DNA of 32,234 nt from a virus: the IMG/VR virus record IMGVR_UViG_3300006192_000737, positions 1-32,234 of that record; one strand, given 5' to 3'. The translations under genes were made by a program, and so were the position numbers. Below the pieces are notes generated by a model that was given only the letters and a program-made list of their open reading frames with translations, ran no database searches and had not been told where the DNA came from. Below, piece by piece: positions 1 to 9,074 of the stretch. How positions within the stretch are numbered: position 1 is the stretch's first letter; the number at the start of each line of letters is the position of its first letter.

Positions 1-2100
1 GCGCGCGCGGGCATCATCGAGCATGTAGGGCCAGCCAAGGCGCCAGTCGGTGCTGGTCAGGGCAATCGAGCTGGTCTCGAAGTTGCTGTCGCCCAGAATA
101 ATCAGGTGCGGGGATGCAGCCACGGGCACCGTGTGCTCATACCAGTCGATGCGGGGACTGCCGTTGAGGCTCACCACGCCGGGAGAGCCCATCATCCGGG
201 CGCTATTGGCCGGGGCCGATGTGTTGTTGAAGACGTAGCTGTAGGCGTATTGGGCCCCGTCGCTCTCGCGCGTGACGCTCATCGACCAGGACAGGCGATG
301 CTTGATCGCCTCGATCACGTAGCGACCACCCGCCGCGCAATATCCGGCAGGCAGCGGCGCCGATGCCGCGAGGGTGGCCGCGCCGGCCGCATCCACCGCA
401 TACAGTTCGAGCGCGCCGCTTTGCCCGTTGAGCACCACCCCCGCGCCATAGGCCTCGACGAGCGAGCAATCGAAGAGCATGCCCGGCGCATCGGTGGCAG
501 CAGCCAGCGTCACGCCCGCCCGAGCGATCCGGTCTGCCGCGCAGCTGGGTGCGCCATAGACCGCGCGCGAGGCCGTCCACCCCGCCGCCGTCGGCACGAG
601 GCCATCAGACCAGGACATGCCAGTGAGCGACCAGCCGGCCGCACGCGCAGTGCCAGGGAACGTGGTGCGCAAGGTCGGCACGATGGGGGCTGCGGGGTGC
701 GACAGATCGGGCTGAGCATAGCCGATCGTCGCCTCGATGGAGGTGGTCGCAGCATAGGACTCGCACGCGATCTGGGCGCCGACCGAGACATCGGCCCCGG
801 CAGCAATGCGATACGAGGTGCCGCCCGAGCGGTAATGCAGCCCCACAGACGTTCCCGGCACCCACAGCAGGCAGGAGCCAACCGGCGGATAGACCGCGCC
901 CAGCGCGCCGATATCGATCGTATCGGCCCCGCCGGTCACGGTGATCGACCAGGCATGCAGCGGGGTCAGCGTGGCGCCGTCGATCTGCGCGAGGATCAGC
1001 GTCCCGGTGCCAGCCGCCTGGGCATCGATCCGCACCGCGCGCAGCGGGCCGGTCTCGGCAAATTGCGCCGTCGCCCACCAGTAGCTGATACTGGCGGGGC
1101 CGCTCGTCGTCGCTGTCACATCGCCTACCGTCTCGGACAGCGGGTAGACAGCCGCCAGCGCGGATGCGACCGCCGCCGATGCCTGACCTACGCCCGCCTC
1201 GACCGCATCGAGCCGCGACGTGATCGGTGCCGGCGCATAGGTGATCGCGTACTGGACGGCGATGGTGATGGTCGTCACCGCCGGGGCAGGAGTGATGTCA
1301 CCGACAGCCGCCACCGACCCGACAGGGATATACGGCAGCACATACCCACCCGAATTGTAATAGGGCGTGCCGCCAGTCTGCCTCTGATAGCCGATGCGCC
1401 AGCCGGGCGGCAGATAGGGGCTGCCCGAGACGCTCCAGGTATTGGAGCCGCCCGTGGCCGTCACCGCCTGCACGAGAGCGACACGATAGGTACCGTCTCC
1501 GACGGGCTCGAACACCACGAGGTTGCCGGTCCCGCCGCCGTTGATGCCGATGGACACCGATTTCAGGAACCCCGCATAGGGGCTGGGTCGGCTCATGTAG
1601 ATGCTGCTGTTGCTCGACAGCGAGCCAGCTGTGAACAGATCTCCGATCATTGCGCTGGTGACATCGGAAAGATCAGTTCCGATCTCGGCAAGCACGGACT
1701 GTAGCCGCTCAATCAAAAATGCTTCGGCATCGGCAAGGATTTCGACACGCGATGCTGCGAAGAGACCATCCAGAATATCGTGGATGATGGTCGTAGGAGA
1801 CCAGGATCCAGCCCCCGCAGCGCCGCTCTTCACATATAGGTCGTTGTTGGCATCGACGGGATCGCCGTAAACAAGTGCAGTAGCGCCAGCCGCATAGGAC
1901 AGATCGGAATCGAGAGCAGCACGCGTAACCTTGGTGGTGGCCACGAGGCCCGAAAGTCCGATGGCGCCCAGCGCGCCTTCAATCAGCGGGCCAATCGCAC
2001 GCACATCCGACTTCTTCACTTCGTGGAGCCCGCTCGAAGGCACGCCATCCATCGCGTAATCGCGATAGGCCCGGTCGAATTGATCAGAAATGGTGCCCAT
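1..2100 (-). CDS. Tail fibre / receptor-binding protein with C-terminal SGNH (GDSL) hydrolase-like domain, partial
   Basis: I translated this frame by hand from the ATG at 2100. It stays open for 700 codons to the window edge with no stop, so the C-terminus is missing. The N-terminus (MGTISDQFDRAYRDYAMDGV, then an SSG...KSDVRAIGPLIEGALG stretch) looks like the virion-anchoring segment of alphaproteobacterial phage fibres. The middle is rich in Gly, Ser, Thr and Ala with beta-like repeats, typical of fibre shafts. Near the cut end the segment LIILGDSNFETSS matches block I of SGNH/GDSL esterases, with the Ser of GDS as expected nucleophile. I infer a fibre that binds and may deacylate surface polysaccharide. 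It starts 13 bp after the gpJ-like gene, with AAGGG as ribosome binding site. Confidence 0.85.
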   Translation of the reverse strand, partial: MGTISDQFDRAYRDYAMDGVPSSGLHEVKKSDVRAIGPLIEGALGAIGLSGLVATTKVTRAALDSDLSYAAGATALVYGDPVDANNDLYVKSGAAGAGSWSPTTIIHDILDGLFAASRVEILADAEAFLIERLQSVLAEIGTDLSDVTSAMIGDLFTAGSLSSNSSIYMSRPSPYAGFLKSVSIGINGGGTGNLVVFEPVGDGTYRVALVQAVTATGGSNTWSVSGSPYLPPGWRIGYQRQTGGTPYYNSGGYVLPYIPVGSVAAVGDITPAPAVTTITIAVQYAITYAPAPITSRLDAVEAGVGQASAAVASALAAVYPLSETVGDVTATTSGPASISYWWATAQFAETGPLRAVRIDAQAAGTGTLILAQIDGATLTPLHAWSITVTGGADTIDIGALGAVYPPVGSCLLWVPGTSVGLHYRSGGTSYRIAAGADVSVGAQIACESYAATTSIEATIGYAQPDLSHPAAPIVPTLRTTFPGTARAAGWSLTGMSWSDGLVPTAAGWTASRAVYGAPSCAADRIARAGVTLAAATDAPGMLFDCSLVEAYGAGVVLNGQSGALELYAVDAAGAATLAASAPLPAGYCAAGGRYVIEAIKHRLSWSMSVTRESDGAQYAYSYVFNNTSAPANSARMMGSPGVVSLNGSPRIDWYEHTVPVAASPHLIILGDSNFETSSIALTSTDWRLGWPYMLDDARAR

Positions 2101-2113
2101 GTGATAGCCCTTG

Positions 2114-4171
2114 TTAACTGACGGTCGCGGTCACAGGGCCAGCAAGGGCAGATGATCCACCACCCGTTGCATAGGCCCGTACCCAATAGTATTTCATGCC
2201 GACCGGCAGCCCGCCGTCATGCACGGACATGACCTCTCCCAGTCCTCCGACGAGATCACCACCAACCTGGGTAGAGCTCGCGAAATCATCAGCTGAGTTG
2301 CGATAGAGCCTGGCAAAAGCCAGCGTGGCACCGGTCGGCATTCGGAATGAGACATCCGCCGCACCAACCGCGCCTGAGGCCGCCAGTTCGGACGGCGCGC
2401 TCAAGGATACCGTCGCAGTAGGTGTGATATCGACGCTCTCGGACCAGGCGCTGGCCCAATAGCTGATGCTCAGTGCGCGCACCTGCACTTCGTACTGCAC
2501 ACCGCTATTGACCGGACCGCTGCGAGCTGTGCGGGCAGTATTATCGACTGCCATGGATACCCATGTTCCACCGGATGTCGGCCGATATCGAACCTCGTAG
2601 GTAAGCCCGGCCCGTGATGTGGACCAACTGGCCTCGATCGCTACCCCTTGGCCGCTGCCCAGGGAAATCTGCACCGATGTGAGTGTGACCGCATTGGGAA
2701 CCGGGATAACGATGGTGGTAGTGGTATCTTCAGGGACCAACGGTGGGGTGCCCTCCTCGGTCACCGCATCGAATTCCCAGTCGTCGGCCTTCACTTCGGT
2801 CAGCGTGGCCGTAACGCGCATTTTGGCAAGATCGAGCTTCAGGCCTTCCACCATGAAGTCGGCCGAAACACCCAACTGTGCGAGTTCGAGCCGACAGAAG
2901 CGCTCGCCCAGCAAATTGAGGCCATACAAGTTCAGTTCGGCGGTGATATGCCAACGATTGCCGAGGCGGGCGAGCACGAGCTTGCCAATCCGCACAGCCT
3001 GATTGTGATGCGGCGCAAAATAGAGTTCGACGCTTTGGGGGTCCGTGTTGGGATCTTCGGACGCTTCGGCTGGCCCCACCGTCGCGCTTTCCTGCTCGCG
3101 ATAGCCGATCGAAGCCTCTGTATAGAGCACTTTTACAGCGCTGACCCGCTCAGTCGCTTTCGGCCCCAGCACGGCAGTCATCGACAGCACATGGTCATCA
3201 GTGACAACCACGGTGGGCGCCACATAGCGGCCGACCATAAAGTTGAATTTACCGCCAGCATCCTGCCAGCAGAAGGCGTCGCAAGCCTTGAGCATATTGG
3301 CCAAAACCTGCCTTCGCTCATCCGTCGAGAGCGAATAACTGGCCCAGATACGCCAACGCTTGATGCTGGCACCGGTCACCGCGATCACCGTCTGGTCGCA
3401 GATATCCGCCTCAATCGCGACCCGGCCCCAGTTCACGTTGCCATAGCCACCACCGTAGCCATCCGAGTGCGCAAAATAATCGGCAATCACCAGTGCCGCA
3501 TTGTCGCTACGCGGCCAGGTGGAGCTATCGGATAGCCGTACAGGACCGGCGCCACCAGCAGTTGAATCAAGGCGCGGGTCATAGACGCGGCTCCCCCAAC
3601 GCACTTGGGTATAAGCGGGCATCTGGCCATTATAGACCTCGGAAAATTTGTCTTGATCAACCGGATCACAGACCAGGGCAGCATGAGCGCAGCCCAACTG
3701 CCTATGGGCTGATGTCCATTGCGGAAATTTTGCGGTCAGTTGGGCAATGGCTGTTTGGGTCGAGCTGCCGCTACGAGTGTAGATGTGAATGGCGCCATGG
3801 AAGCTCGATTCCGTGACTGTCCCCGAACTGTTCACCGTCACCTTATTGCCGTTGATACGGTGCTCAAGGATATCTCCCTCTTCACCCGTGCCAAGGGTAA
3901 GGACCATTCCCAAGGTCCCACCAGAGCTTTCAAGAAACGACAGCTGGCCCGCAGTATGAATGATCCCGTAGTGCCTGCGTCGCGATCCGACGGGCTGACG
4001 CGTCACCTGTTGGCCATCACTGGGCTTAGGGGTGCCAGTGCCGAAGATCGTCCCGATCAGCGCATTGATACCAGCCGTAATCGCGATAGTGAGCGCTACA
4101 GTCAGCACCGCACCGATCACACCCGATGCGCCGATCCATGCGACGATTGCGGAAGCTATGGCTTGCGGCAT
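2114..4171 (-). CDS. Tail tip / central fibre protein, lambda gpJ-like, with FN3 domains
   Basis: 685 residues. I chose the ATG at 4171 because a strong site (GGAGG, 5-nt spacer) precedes it and the protein then begins MPQAIASAIVAWIG; the longer reading adds unrelated sequence from the neighbour's frame. The N-terminus has a long hydrophobic Gly/Ala/Ile segment (about residues 3-46), common in tail-tip proteins that close the tube. The middle resembles the baseplate-hub part of gpJ-like proteins. The C-terminal 200 residues hold two fibronectin type III-like domains (YEVRYRPTSGGTW and YYWVRAYATGGGS strands). It probably forms the tip that contacts the host and carries the fibre encoded next. 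It overlaps the preceding gene by 16 bp. Confidence 0.8.
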   Translation of the reverse strand: MPQAIASAIVAWIGASGVIGAVLTVALTIAITAGINALIGTIFGTGTPKPSDGQQVTRQPVGSRRRHYGIIHTAGQLSFLESSGGTLGMVLTLGTGEEGDILEHRINGNKVTVNSSGTVTESSFHGAIHIYTRSGSSTQTAIAQLTAKFPQWTSAHRQLGCAHAALVCDPVDQDKFSEVYNGQMPAYTQVRWGSRVYDPRLDSTAGGAGPVRLSDSSTWPRSDNAALVIADYFAHSDGYGGGYGNVNWGRVAIEADICDQTVIAVTGASIKRWRIWASYSLSTDERRQVLANMLKACDAFCWQDAGGKFNFMVGRYVAPTVVVTDDHVLSMTAVLGPKATERVSAVKVLYTEASIGYREQESATVGPAEASEDPNTDPQSVELYFAPHHNQAVRIGKLVLARLGNRWHITAELNLYGLNLLGERFCRLELAQLGVSADFMVEGLKLDLAKMRVTATLTEVKADDWEFDAVTEEGTPPLVPEDTTTTIVIPVPNAVTLTSVQISLGSGQGVAIEASWSTSRAGLTYEVRYRPTSGGTWVSMAVDNTARTARSGPVNSGVQYEVQVRALSISYWASAWSESVDITPTATVSLSAPSELAASGAVGAADVSFRMPTGATLAFARLYRNSADDFASSTQVGGDLVGGLGEVMSVHDGGLPVGMKYYWVRAYATGGGSSALAGPVTATVS

Positions 4172-4581
4172 GGCAGCCTCCAAGCGATCATTGCCGAGGA
4201 TGCGAACATGACGATTCCCCGTTCCGCACGGGCAGCCCAACGGTCGATGCCAAGGCACAAACAAAGCGTGGGGCCAGCCTCGGGGAGGTCGACCAATCCG
4301 ATATCTCCACGCACGCTCGATGATACCTCGATGCACCCCAGAGCCAGCAGATCGCGGCGGCACAGGCTGGCCATCCCACCCGCACGCTCGATGATACGTT
4401 TTGCACTCATCGCGCTTGAGCAATTCGGCCATGGTTCAAGACGACGACCGGTGTTGCGCTCGATGTACCGCAGGATCGATTGGCAGCAATCTGTCTGCCC
4501 CCACCGGAATTCAGTCGAAGCCCAGTGTGCCAGTTCGATCTGGACCGGGTCTGATCCGGACTGGGTCAATAGTCCGGCCAT
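4156..4581 (-). CDS. DUF6950-like / NlpC-P60-like tail protein
   Basis: 141 residues. The N-terminal half has LAHWASTEFRWGQTDCCQSI, the pattern of small phage tail proteins resembling NlpC/P60 cysteine peptidases, with the Cys of QTDC as likely nucleophile (C32). The position between a hub protein and the gpJ-like protein is where many siphoviruses and gene transfer agents carry a tail-associated cell-wall peptidase. A clear catalytic His is not obvious after the Cys, so the protein may be structural or inactive. It overlaps its upstream neighbour by 16 bp and its downstream neighbour by 16 bp, so translation is probably coupled. Confidence 0.62.
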   Translation of the reverse strand: MAGLLTQSGSDPVQIELAHWASTEFRWGQTDCCQSILRYIERNTGRRLEPWPNCSSAMSAKRIIERAGGMASLCRRDLLALGCIEVSSSVRGDIGLVDLPEAGPTLCLCLGIDRWAARAERGIVMFASSAMIAWRLPCRKP

Positions 4582-5159
4582 GTGACCACCTTGTTGATCA
4601 GCGTGCCGACGAACTCAAAACCTTCGTCGCCTGGGAAGCGCCGCTGTTGATCGGCATCGGTGTACATTGCGTACTTTGGCCGGCTGCGTAGAGAGAACAG
4701 GCTCTCGGCCGAGATCGCCACGGACCTTTCACCGTTCTCGCCATAGGTGAACGTGGGCTGCAACATCCGGCCCGCCCAGATCGCATAAGGATTGTCGAGC
4801 GCACGCTGGTTATCCGGGTCATCGGGATCATCGACGCCGAAAAACTGGATCAGAACATAGACGGTCCGTCCATAGACTTCCGCCTCGAATTCGTCTCGGG
4901 CGAGGCGGAGGATTTCGCTGCTGACGCCCGACAGACTGAATGTCGCCTCGGGCGCATCACCATTAATCGCCTGTTCGATGCCGGCCATACCGCCAAGGTG
5001 GCCGATACCCTGCCAATCGCGCCCATCATTGCTTCGCAGTATGCCGTTACCCGTCCACAACTGCATGGGCGTCGTGGTGAAATCGAACAGAACCAGTGCT
5101 GCGCACTGCACTGTCGATCCTGCCAGCGATGCGGCGATCGTCTCAGGAAAAAGGGCCAT
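4566..5159 (-). CDS. Baseplate hub-like tail protein (DUF2163-like N-terminal region)
   Basis: 197 residues, starting MALFPETIAASLAG. The ATG at 5159 is preceded by a near-perfect AGGAGG six bases upstream, which decides the start over a longer reading to 5195. The pattern ALVLFDFTTTPMQLWTGNG and the following beta-rich segment resemble the N-terminal part of DUF2163-type tail hub proteins that act between distal tail protein and peptidase. No membrane segment or catalytic motif is seen. It overlaps the preceding gene by 17 bp. The role is inferred from similarity of pattern and position. Confidence 0.6.
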   Translation of the reverse strand: MALFPETIAASLAGSTVQCAALVLFDFTTTPMQLWTGNGILRSNDGRDWQGIGHLGGMAGIEQAINGDAPEATFSLSGVSSEILRLARDEFEAEVYGRTVYVLIQFFGVDDPDDPDNQRALDNPYAIWAGRMLQPTFTYGENGERSVAISAESLFSLRSRPKYAMYTDADQQRRFPGDEGFEFVGTLINKVVTWPDY

Positions 5160-5814
5160 CAAAAGCCTCCTGAAATTCGATCGATGGCATGCCATATCGC
5201 AGGGATTGCAAGGTCAGAGCGCCGTTATCATCGTCGACCAGTCGCCCGATCATGGTCGGGCGCAACCGAAGCGACGCAGCAGCATAATCACGGCGCAGCG
5301 TCGGCGAACAACGAATTGTCGCAACAGATGCCGCCCAGGTGATCCCGGTAACGATATACGGATGATCCCCCAAACCGAAGTAGCATCCCGCTTGAAGCAC
5401 AGGGCCATACGTGCCGAAATCGGCAGTGATCACCCGGCCCCCTTGAGGCGCTGTGACGAGCACCCCCACCAGATCATCGGTCACATACAAAGCGCCATCG
5501 GAAAATGAGGTGCCATCGGTATGAGGTGTCTCACCGGCCATGATCTGGGCAGCCGTCGCTGCGTACCAAAGATCGAAGAGCGGTATACGCACCAGATTGG
5601 CGCGCCCTTCAAGGGCGGCATGAATGGCGCGATAGGCAAGCACATCGTCGCCTTCCAGTGCATCGAATTGCATGGTGAGGCCGAACGGAGGGCGGATCGA
5701 AGGCACGGCCTGCGTAAAATCAGTCAGGCTGGTGCTTAGTCCGAGGGTATGGCGAGGCGGGCGGATAGTGATATCCTTGGGAACCAAAGTGGTCGGCCAA
5801 TCGAACACCGTCAT
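5143..5814 (-). CDS. Distal tail protein-like (position of Dit / gp12 of gene transfer agents)
   Basis: 223 residues, directly after the tape measure gene and overlapping it by ATGA. In siphoviruses this slot normally encodes the distal tail protein that joins tube to tip. The sequence is beta-rich with no low-complexity region. WPTTLVPKDITIRPPRHTLG near the N-terminus and GCYFGLGDHPYIVTGI later fit a jelly-roll-like tail protein, but no diagnostic motif is visible. The call rests mainly on order: tape measure, this gene, hub, peptidase-like, gpJ-like. Confidence 0.58.
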   Translation of the reverse strand: MTVFDWPTTLVPKDITIRPPRHTLGLSTSLTDFTQAVPSIRPPFGLTMQFDALEGDDVLAYRAIHAALEGRANLVRIPLFDLWYAATAAQIMAGETPHTDGTSFSDGALYVTDDLVGVLVTAPQGGRVITADFGTYGPVLQAGCYFGLGDHPYIVTGITWAASVATIRCSPTLRRDYAAASLRLRPTMIGRLVDDDNGALTLQSLRYGMPSIEFQEAFDGPFS

Positions 5815-8252
5815 GATCCGCGCCTCGCCAGATTATCTTTGACGCGAGAACCCACATTGGCGTCATAGGCTGACAACCCTTGCTGCACGCCTGCCCGCAC
5901 CATCTCCATGATTTCCTGGTTGCCGCGCGCGCCTGTGACGGCCACTTCGAGTTTGCGCGGGCTACCATTTTGCCCGCGTGCCGGGTTCGGCACGACCTGG
6001 ACGCCATTGCCAGTGGCAAGCACTCGTTCTGGCCCTTCTTCTCCGACAATCCCCCAGTTCCCGGAAGGAATGGTTCCGCCGTCTGCAAACAGTCCGGCAT
6101 ATTGCGGGTCACTGATCGTCGAGGCCGCATCAGCCGATAGCGATGTGCTGACTGATCCACCGCCTCCGAAAATTGAGCCTAGCGAACTGAACAAGCTCCC
6201 AAATAGACCACCGCCTCCACCGCTGCTGCCAGAGTTTGTGCTGCTAGCCTTGGCCAAGGCATCAGCGATTGGCTTGATCAATACCTGCTGGATAAACAGA
6301 TCGATCAGTCCCTTGAGCAGGGGGTCCTTCACGCCCATGCGCTTGGAAATGGTATCGGTGATCGATTGCTGCACATAGTCGAGTTCGTCGACGATCAGCA
6401 GTTCGACCTTATCGCCAATATTCGCCCGATCGGATTGCAGCCCCGCTGCATATGAGGCGAGAGGTCCCGCGCTGCGTTGAGACAGGCCTTCCCGCGCGGC
6501 AGCCTGCTGGCTTCTCAGCTCCTGGCGTGCCTTGGCCGCATCAGCGACTTGGCCGCTCGCGATTTGCTGCTCCAGCAGATTGCTCTGGATCTGTTGCTGG
6601 ATTTTGAGCGCCTCGGCTTCGAGGCGAGCGCGTTCTTTCGCATTGGTCGAAACCTGAGCCCATGCTTCCAGCGTCGTCGCCTGACGTGCCAGCATGTCAT
6701 TCGCCAGTTGCGCTTCGGCCTGCTGCTGCTGTCGGCCAATCTGGGTCTGGAGCAAGCCCGCCTTGCCCACCAGGATCGTGCCATCGTTCGATCGCTGGCC
6801 ATAGAGGCCATCCAGCGCGGCGATCAGCTGCTTTTTCTGGGCCTCGCTGTAGTCCTTGTTGGCGCGGATTTCGGCCTCGCGCTGGTCGCGCTGGTCGCCC
6901 AGCATCTGATACGCGATGTCCGCGCGTTCCTGGGCCGAGGTTGCCAGCGCCTGGCGCGCAGCCAGTTCCTGGCTATCAATCGCATCCATGTCCTTGAGGA
7001 ACTCGGCATCGATATCCTCTTCGGACTTTCCTGACCGAGACTTGCGCGTCTTCTTGGACTGGGCAGAGCCAGCTTGGCGCAACGACGGATCGAGCACACC
7101 TTCTTTCAGGCTCTTCTCGATGGCGTCAGCCACCTTCTGCTTTTCCGGGTATGACACCCCATCAGCCACGGCCCTGAGAAAGTCCTCTTTGGTGACTGCA
7201 AGGCCGCTGAAATCAAGCCCCTCGGCCCTCCGCGCGGCCGCTGCACCGCTCACACGCCCAGCGCGCATATCTTCTACAAGCTGGCGCACCTGGGATTCGC
7301 GCCCCATCGCATCGCCGACATTGATACCCAGTGCGCCCAGTGCCTTTTGCCCGGTCGAAAGACCAAGGCTACCTTGCCCAAATCGGTCCATGGTGGACTG
7401 GGCATTGGTTTTTTCCGATTGTGCCTGCGCGCGCAGATTAATCGCCATCAGCTCTGCATTGAGCTTGAGCATATCGTTCTGCGACTTGAGCTTGCCAGTG
7501 GTGAGGTCAAACATCTGCCCGAGCACACCTTGAGCATCGCTCAGACCATTCGATGCCATCTCGACCTTTTTCATGGCATCTTCGGTTTCGAGCAGACCGG
7601 ATACCAGCGGCCCCAGCACCATCACCGCAGCCGAGATCGCAATGCCCCACGGCCCACCCAGGAACCGCGCGAAGCTGCTACCTTCTCCTGCGAGCAGTTG
7701 CACTGCACCCGCCACCTGGCCGATCTGGCTCGCGAATATCTGCTGGGGCCGCATGCCCAGCGAGTACATAGTCGACATGTCGCCCAGCTGCTGGGTCAAC
7801 TGCATCAGGCCAGCCTTCTGCGCACCTGATGCACCCGTCGCGGAATTCGTCGCCGCGATGTGCTCACGCAGCACAGACTGCGCCTTGCGATGCTCATCCT
7901 CGAACTGAGCGAGGCCCGCTTTGGTTTGCAGTATCTGCCGGTTATAATCTTCCAGCGTAATCGTTCCGGCAGCGAGCGAAGCCTTGGCCAGATCTGTTTC
8001 AGCTTTGGCTGTGACTTGGGCCGCCGCAAGCGCATCGATCGCCGTTCCGGCTTTCAGCCAGGCCTGTGCCCCGCGATCACCGGCTGTCGCCGCCTCGGTG
8101 ATCTTGTCTGCCAGCCCGACCGCACTGCCAGAACAAGCATCGAGCTTCACGCCCAGCCCATCAGCTGCGACCTTGGCCTTGTCCAGTCCGGACGCATAGC
8201 CTCTGTCGTCGGTGCGCAGGTAGAGTACCGCGTCGCCCAGCGTTTCAGGCAT
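5811..8252 (-). CDS. Tail tape measure protein
   Basis: About 813 residues. Three starts are possible: GTG 8261, ATG 8258 and ATG 8252. I prefer 8252 because AGGG then lies eight bases upstream. The N-terminus and middle are long, helical and rich in Ala, Gln, Lys and Glu. PQQIFASQIGQVAGAVQLLAG followed by a hydrophobic segment (about residues 202-225) matches lambda gpH-type tape measures. The C-terminus has a Gly/Ser-rich linker and then GIVGEEGPERV, a common tape-measure ending. By the usual rule of about 1.5 angstrom per residue the tail would be near 120 nm. It follows the chaperone genes with an 8-bp overlap. Confidence 0.9.
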   Translation of the reverse strand: MPETLGDAVLYLRTDDRGYASGLDKAKVAADGLGVKLDACSGSAVGLADKITEAATAGDRGAQAWLKAGTAIDALAAAQVTAKAETDLAKASLAAGTITLEDYNRQILQTKAGLAQFEDEHRKAQSVLREHIAATNSATGASGAQKAGLMQLTQQLGDMSTMYSLGMRPQQIFASQIGQVAGAVQLLAGEGSSFARFLGGPWGIAISAAVMVLGPLVSGLLETEDAMKKVEMASNGLSDAQGVLGQMFDLTTGKLKSQNDMLKLNAELMAINLRAQAQSEKTNAQSTMDRFGQGSLGLSTGQKALGALGINVGDAMGRESQVRQLVEDMRAGRVSGAAAARRAEGLDFSGLAVTKEDFLRAVADGVSYPEKQKVADAIEKSLKEGVLDPSLRQAGSAQSKKTRKSRSGKSEEDIDAEFLKDMDAIDSQELAARQALATSAQERADIAYQMLGDQRDQREAEIRANKDYSEAQKKQLIAALDGLYGQRSNDGTILVGKAGLLQTQIGRQQQQAEAQLANDMLARQATTLEAWAQVSTNAKERARLEAEALKIQQQIQSNLLEQQIASGQVADAAKARQELRSQQAAAREGLSQRSAGPLASYAAGLQSDRANIGDKVELLIVDELDYVQQSITDTISKRMGVKDPLLKGLIDLFIQQVLIKPIADALAKASSTNSGSSGGGGGLFGSLFSSLGSIFGGGGSVSTSLSADAASTISDPQYAGLFADGGTIPSGNWGIVGEEGPERVLATGNGVQVVPNPARGQNGSPRKLEVAVTGARGNQEIMEMVRAGVQQGLSAYDANVGSRVKDNLARRGS

Positions 8253-8580
8253 CGCCATCACCCTTCGGCATGATCACACCAATACCAAGCGCTCGCAATT
8301 GATCGGGGGTGGCCTTCTTGGCCTTGGGCTGGCTGGTGTCTCCACCGGATACCCGCTCGCGCAGTTCGCGCAGCATTTCTTCGGCGTCCTCGCGGGCATA
8401 TCCCCCCATCGCCAATCCCTGTACGCGCAGGGCAGCCAGATGCTCTCCGGCTTCAAGGCGAGGCATCATCATCACGTATGCGCGGACCAAGGCCGCAGGC
8501 GCTTCAGCCAGCCACCACTGCGGCGCCCCGCCATAGAACCGGCTGAGCTGGGGGAGGAGCTTTCCCCAGTCGGCAGGGCC
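8245..8580 (-). CDS. Tail assembly chaperone, frameshifted C-terminal (T) part
   Basis: The only start-like codon giving a free-standing ORF is a TTG at 8490 (81 residues). Upstream, the same frame continues with clearly protein-like sequence: GPADWGKLLPQLSRFYGG, then WWLAEAPAALVRAYVMMMPR. That reads like the C-terminal domain of tail assembly chaperones, and no ATG or GTG lies in a suitable place. This frame is -1 relative to the G gene (8472-8984) and overlaps its end. I infer a G-T fusion made by a -1 shift near 8555-8580, giving a product of about 246 residues spanning 8245-8984. I found no canonical X XXY YYZ slip site, so a sequence error or strain mutation is also possible. Confidence 0.68.
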   Translation of the reverse strand, partial: GPADWGKLLPQLSRFYGGAPQWWLAEAPAALVRAYVMMMPRLEAGEHLAALRVQGLAMGGYAREDAEEMLRELRERVSGGDTSQPKAKKATPDQLRALGIGVIMPKGDGDA

Positions 8581-8984
8581 ATCCCGGCCGCCTTCGCGAT
8601 CGCTCCTGCCACGCCGAGGCGATTGCGCAGCAGAAGCCCGGTAAAAACATCCGCGATCGCCTGCTTGTGCGCACCACTCAGCTTCACGAAGATATCGTCG
8701 GGCACGCCTACGGCTACACGGCGTGCAAGGCGGTCGATCAGGTCTTCCAGCTCGGTCTGGTCTTCGGGGCTGTCGATGTCATGGCTGGCCAGTTCGTTGA
8801 TGCGGCGGCCCCACCGACCGAACCGCGTGCCATCCAGGATCGACAGTTCATCCGGGCTCATGATCTCGAAGCGCATGCCATCGATCCGGATGGCAGGACG
8901 AATGATCAGGGTTTCGAGATCGAGCAGCGGCGCGGCCCTGTCGGCCTGTGCACCGCTGTTTTCGGGGGTTTCGGGCGTCTCCAT
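8472..8984 (-). CDS. Tail assembly chaperone (G-like)
   Basis: 170 residues, starting METPETPENSG. It lies between the tail tube gene and the tape measure gene, the standard slot for tail assembly chaperones. The centre is helical and acidic (SPEDQTELEDLIDRLARRV, then AHKQAIADVFTGLLLRNRLG), with no catalytic motif. The last 36 residues (after AGMALP) become Ser/Arg-rich and look unlike the rest, consistent with the biologically important reading moving to the -1 frame. Reading can extend upstream to 9047, but that stretch runs through the palindrome at 9022-9039, so I prefer 8984. The ribosome binding site is weak (GGGC). Confidence 0.74.
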   Translation of the reverse strand: METPETPENSGAQADRAAPLLDLETLIIRPAIRIDGMRFEIMSPDELSILDGTRFGRWGRRINELASHDIDSPEDQTELEDLIDRLARRVAVGVPDDIFVKLSGAHKQAIADVFTGLLLRNRLGVAGAIAKAAGMALPTGESSSPSSAGSMAGRRSGGWLKRLRPWSAHT

Positions 8985-9021
8985 GCCCGGTGGTATGCCC
9001 GCGCTATCGCAGGGTCTGCGC

Positions 9022-9039
9022 CCCGGACACATGTCCGGG
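9022..9039. repeat. GC-rich palindrome, copy 3 of 3 (upstream of tail chaperone)
   Basis: Arms CCCGGACA and TGTCCGGG flank a 2-nt centre. It lies 38-55 nt upstream of the chaperone start and after the terminator at 9075-9112. On the minus strand the right flank continues GGGGCGC, identical in the copies at 14509-14532 and 22497-22520. No U tract follows. Confidence 0.85.
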
Positions 9040-9074
9040 ACGGGCAACTTCTCGACATGGTCCTGATGGGAAGA

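Noticed and set aside
106-1704. 532-codon open frame on the plus strand
   Set aside because: It is the antisense shadow of the fibre gene. Its product is Arg/Gly/His-rich without fold features, while the minus frame reads as fibre and ends in an SGNH motif.
8560-8568. GGGGAAAG as a slip site for the chaperone frameshift
   Set aside because: The bases look slippery but are in the wrong frame for X XXY YYZ relative to the G gene.
9022-9039. Calling the three GC-rich palindromes ordinary terminators
   Set aside because: No U tract follows in any copy; one copy has a separate true terminator upstream at 9075-9112.
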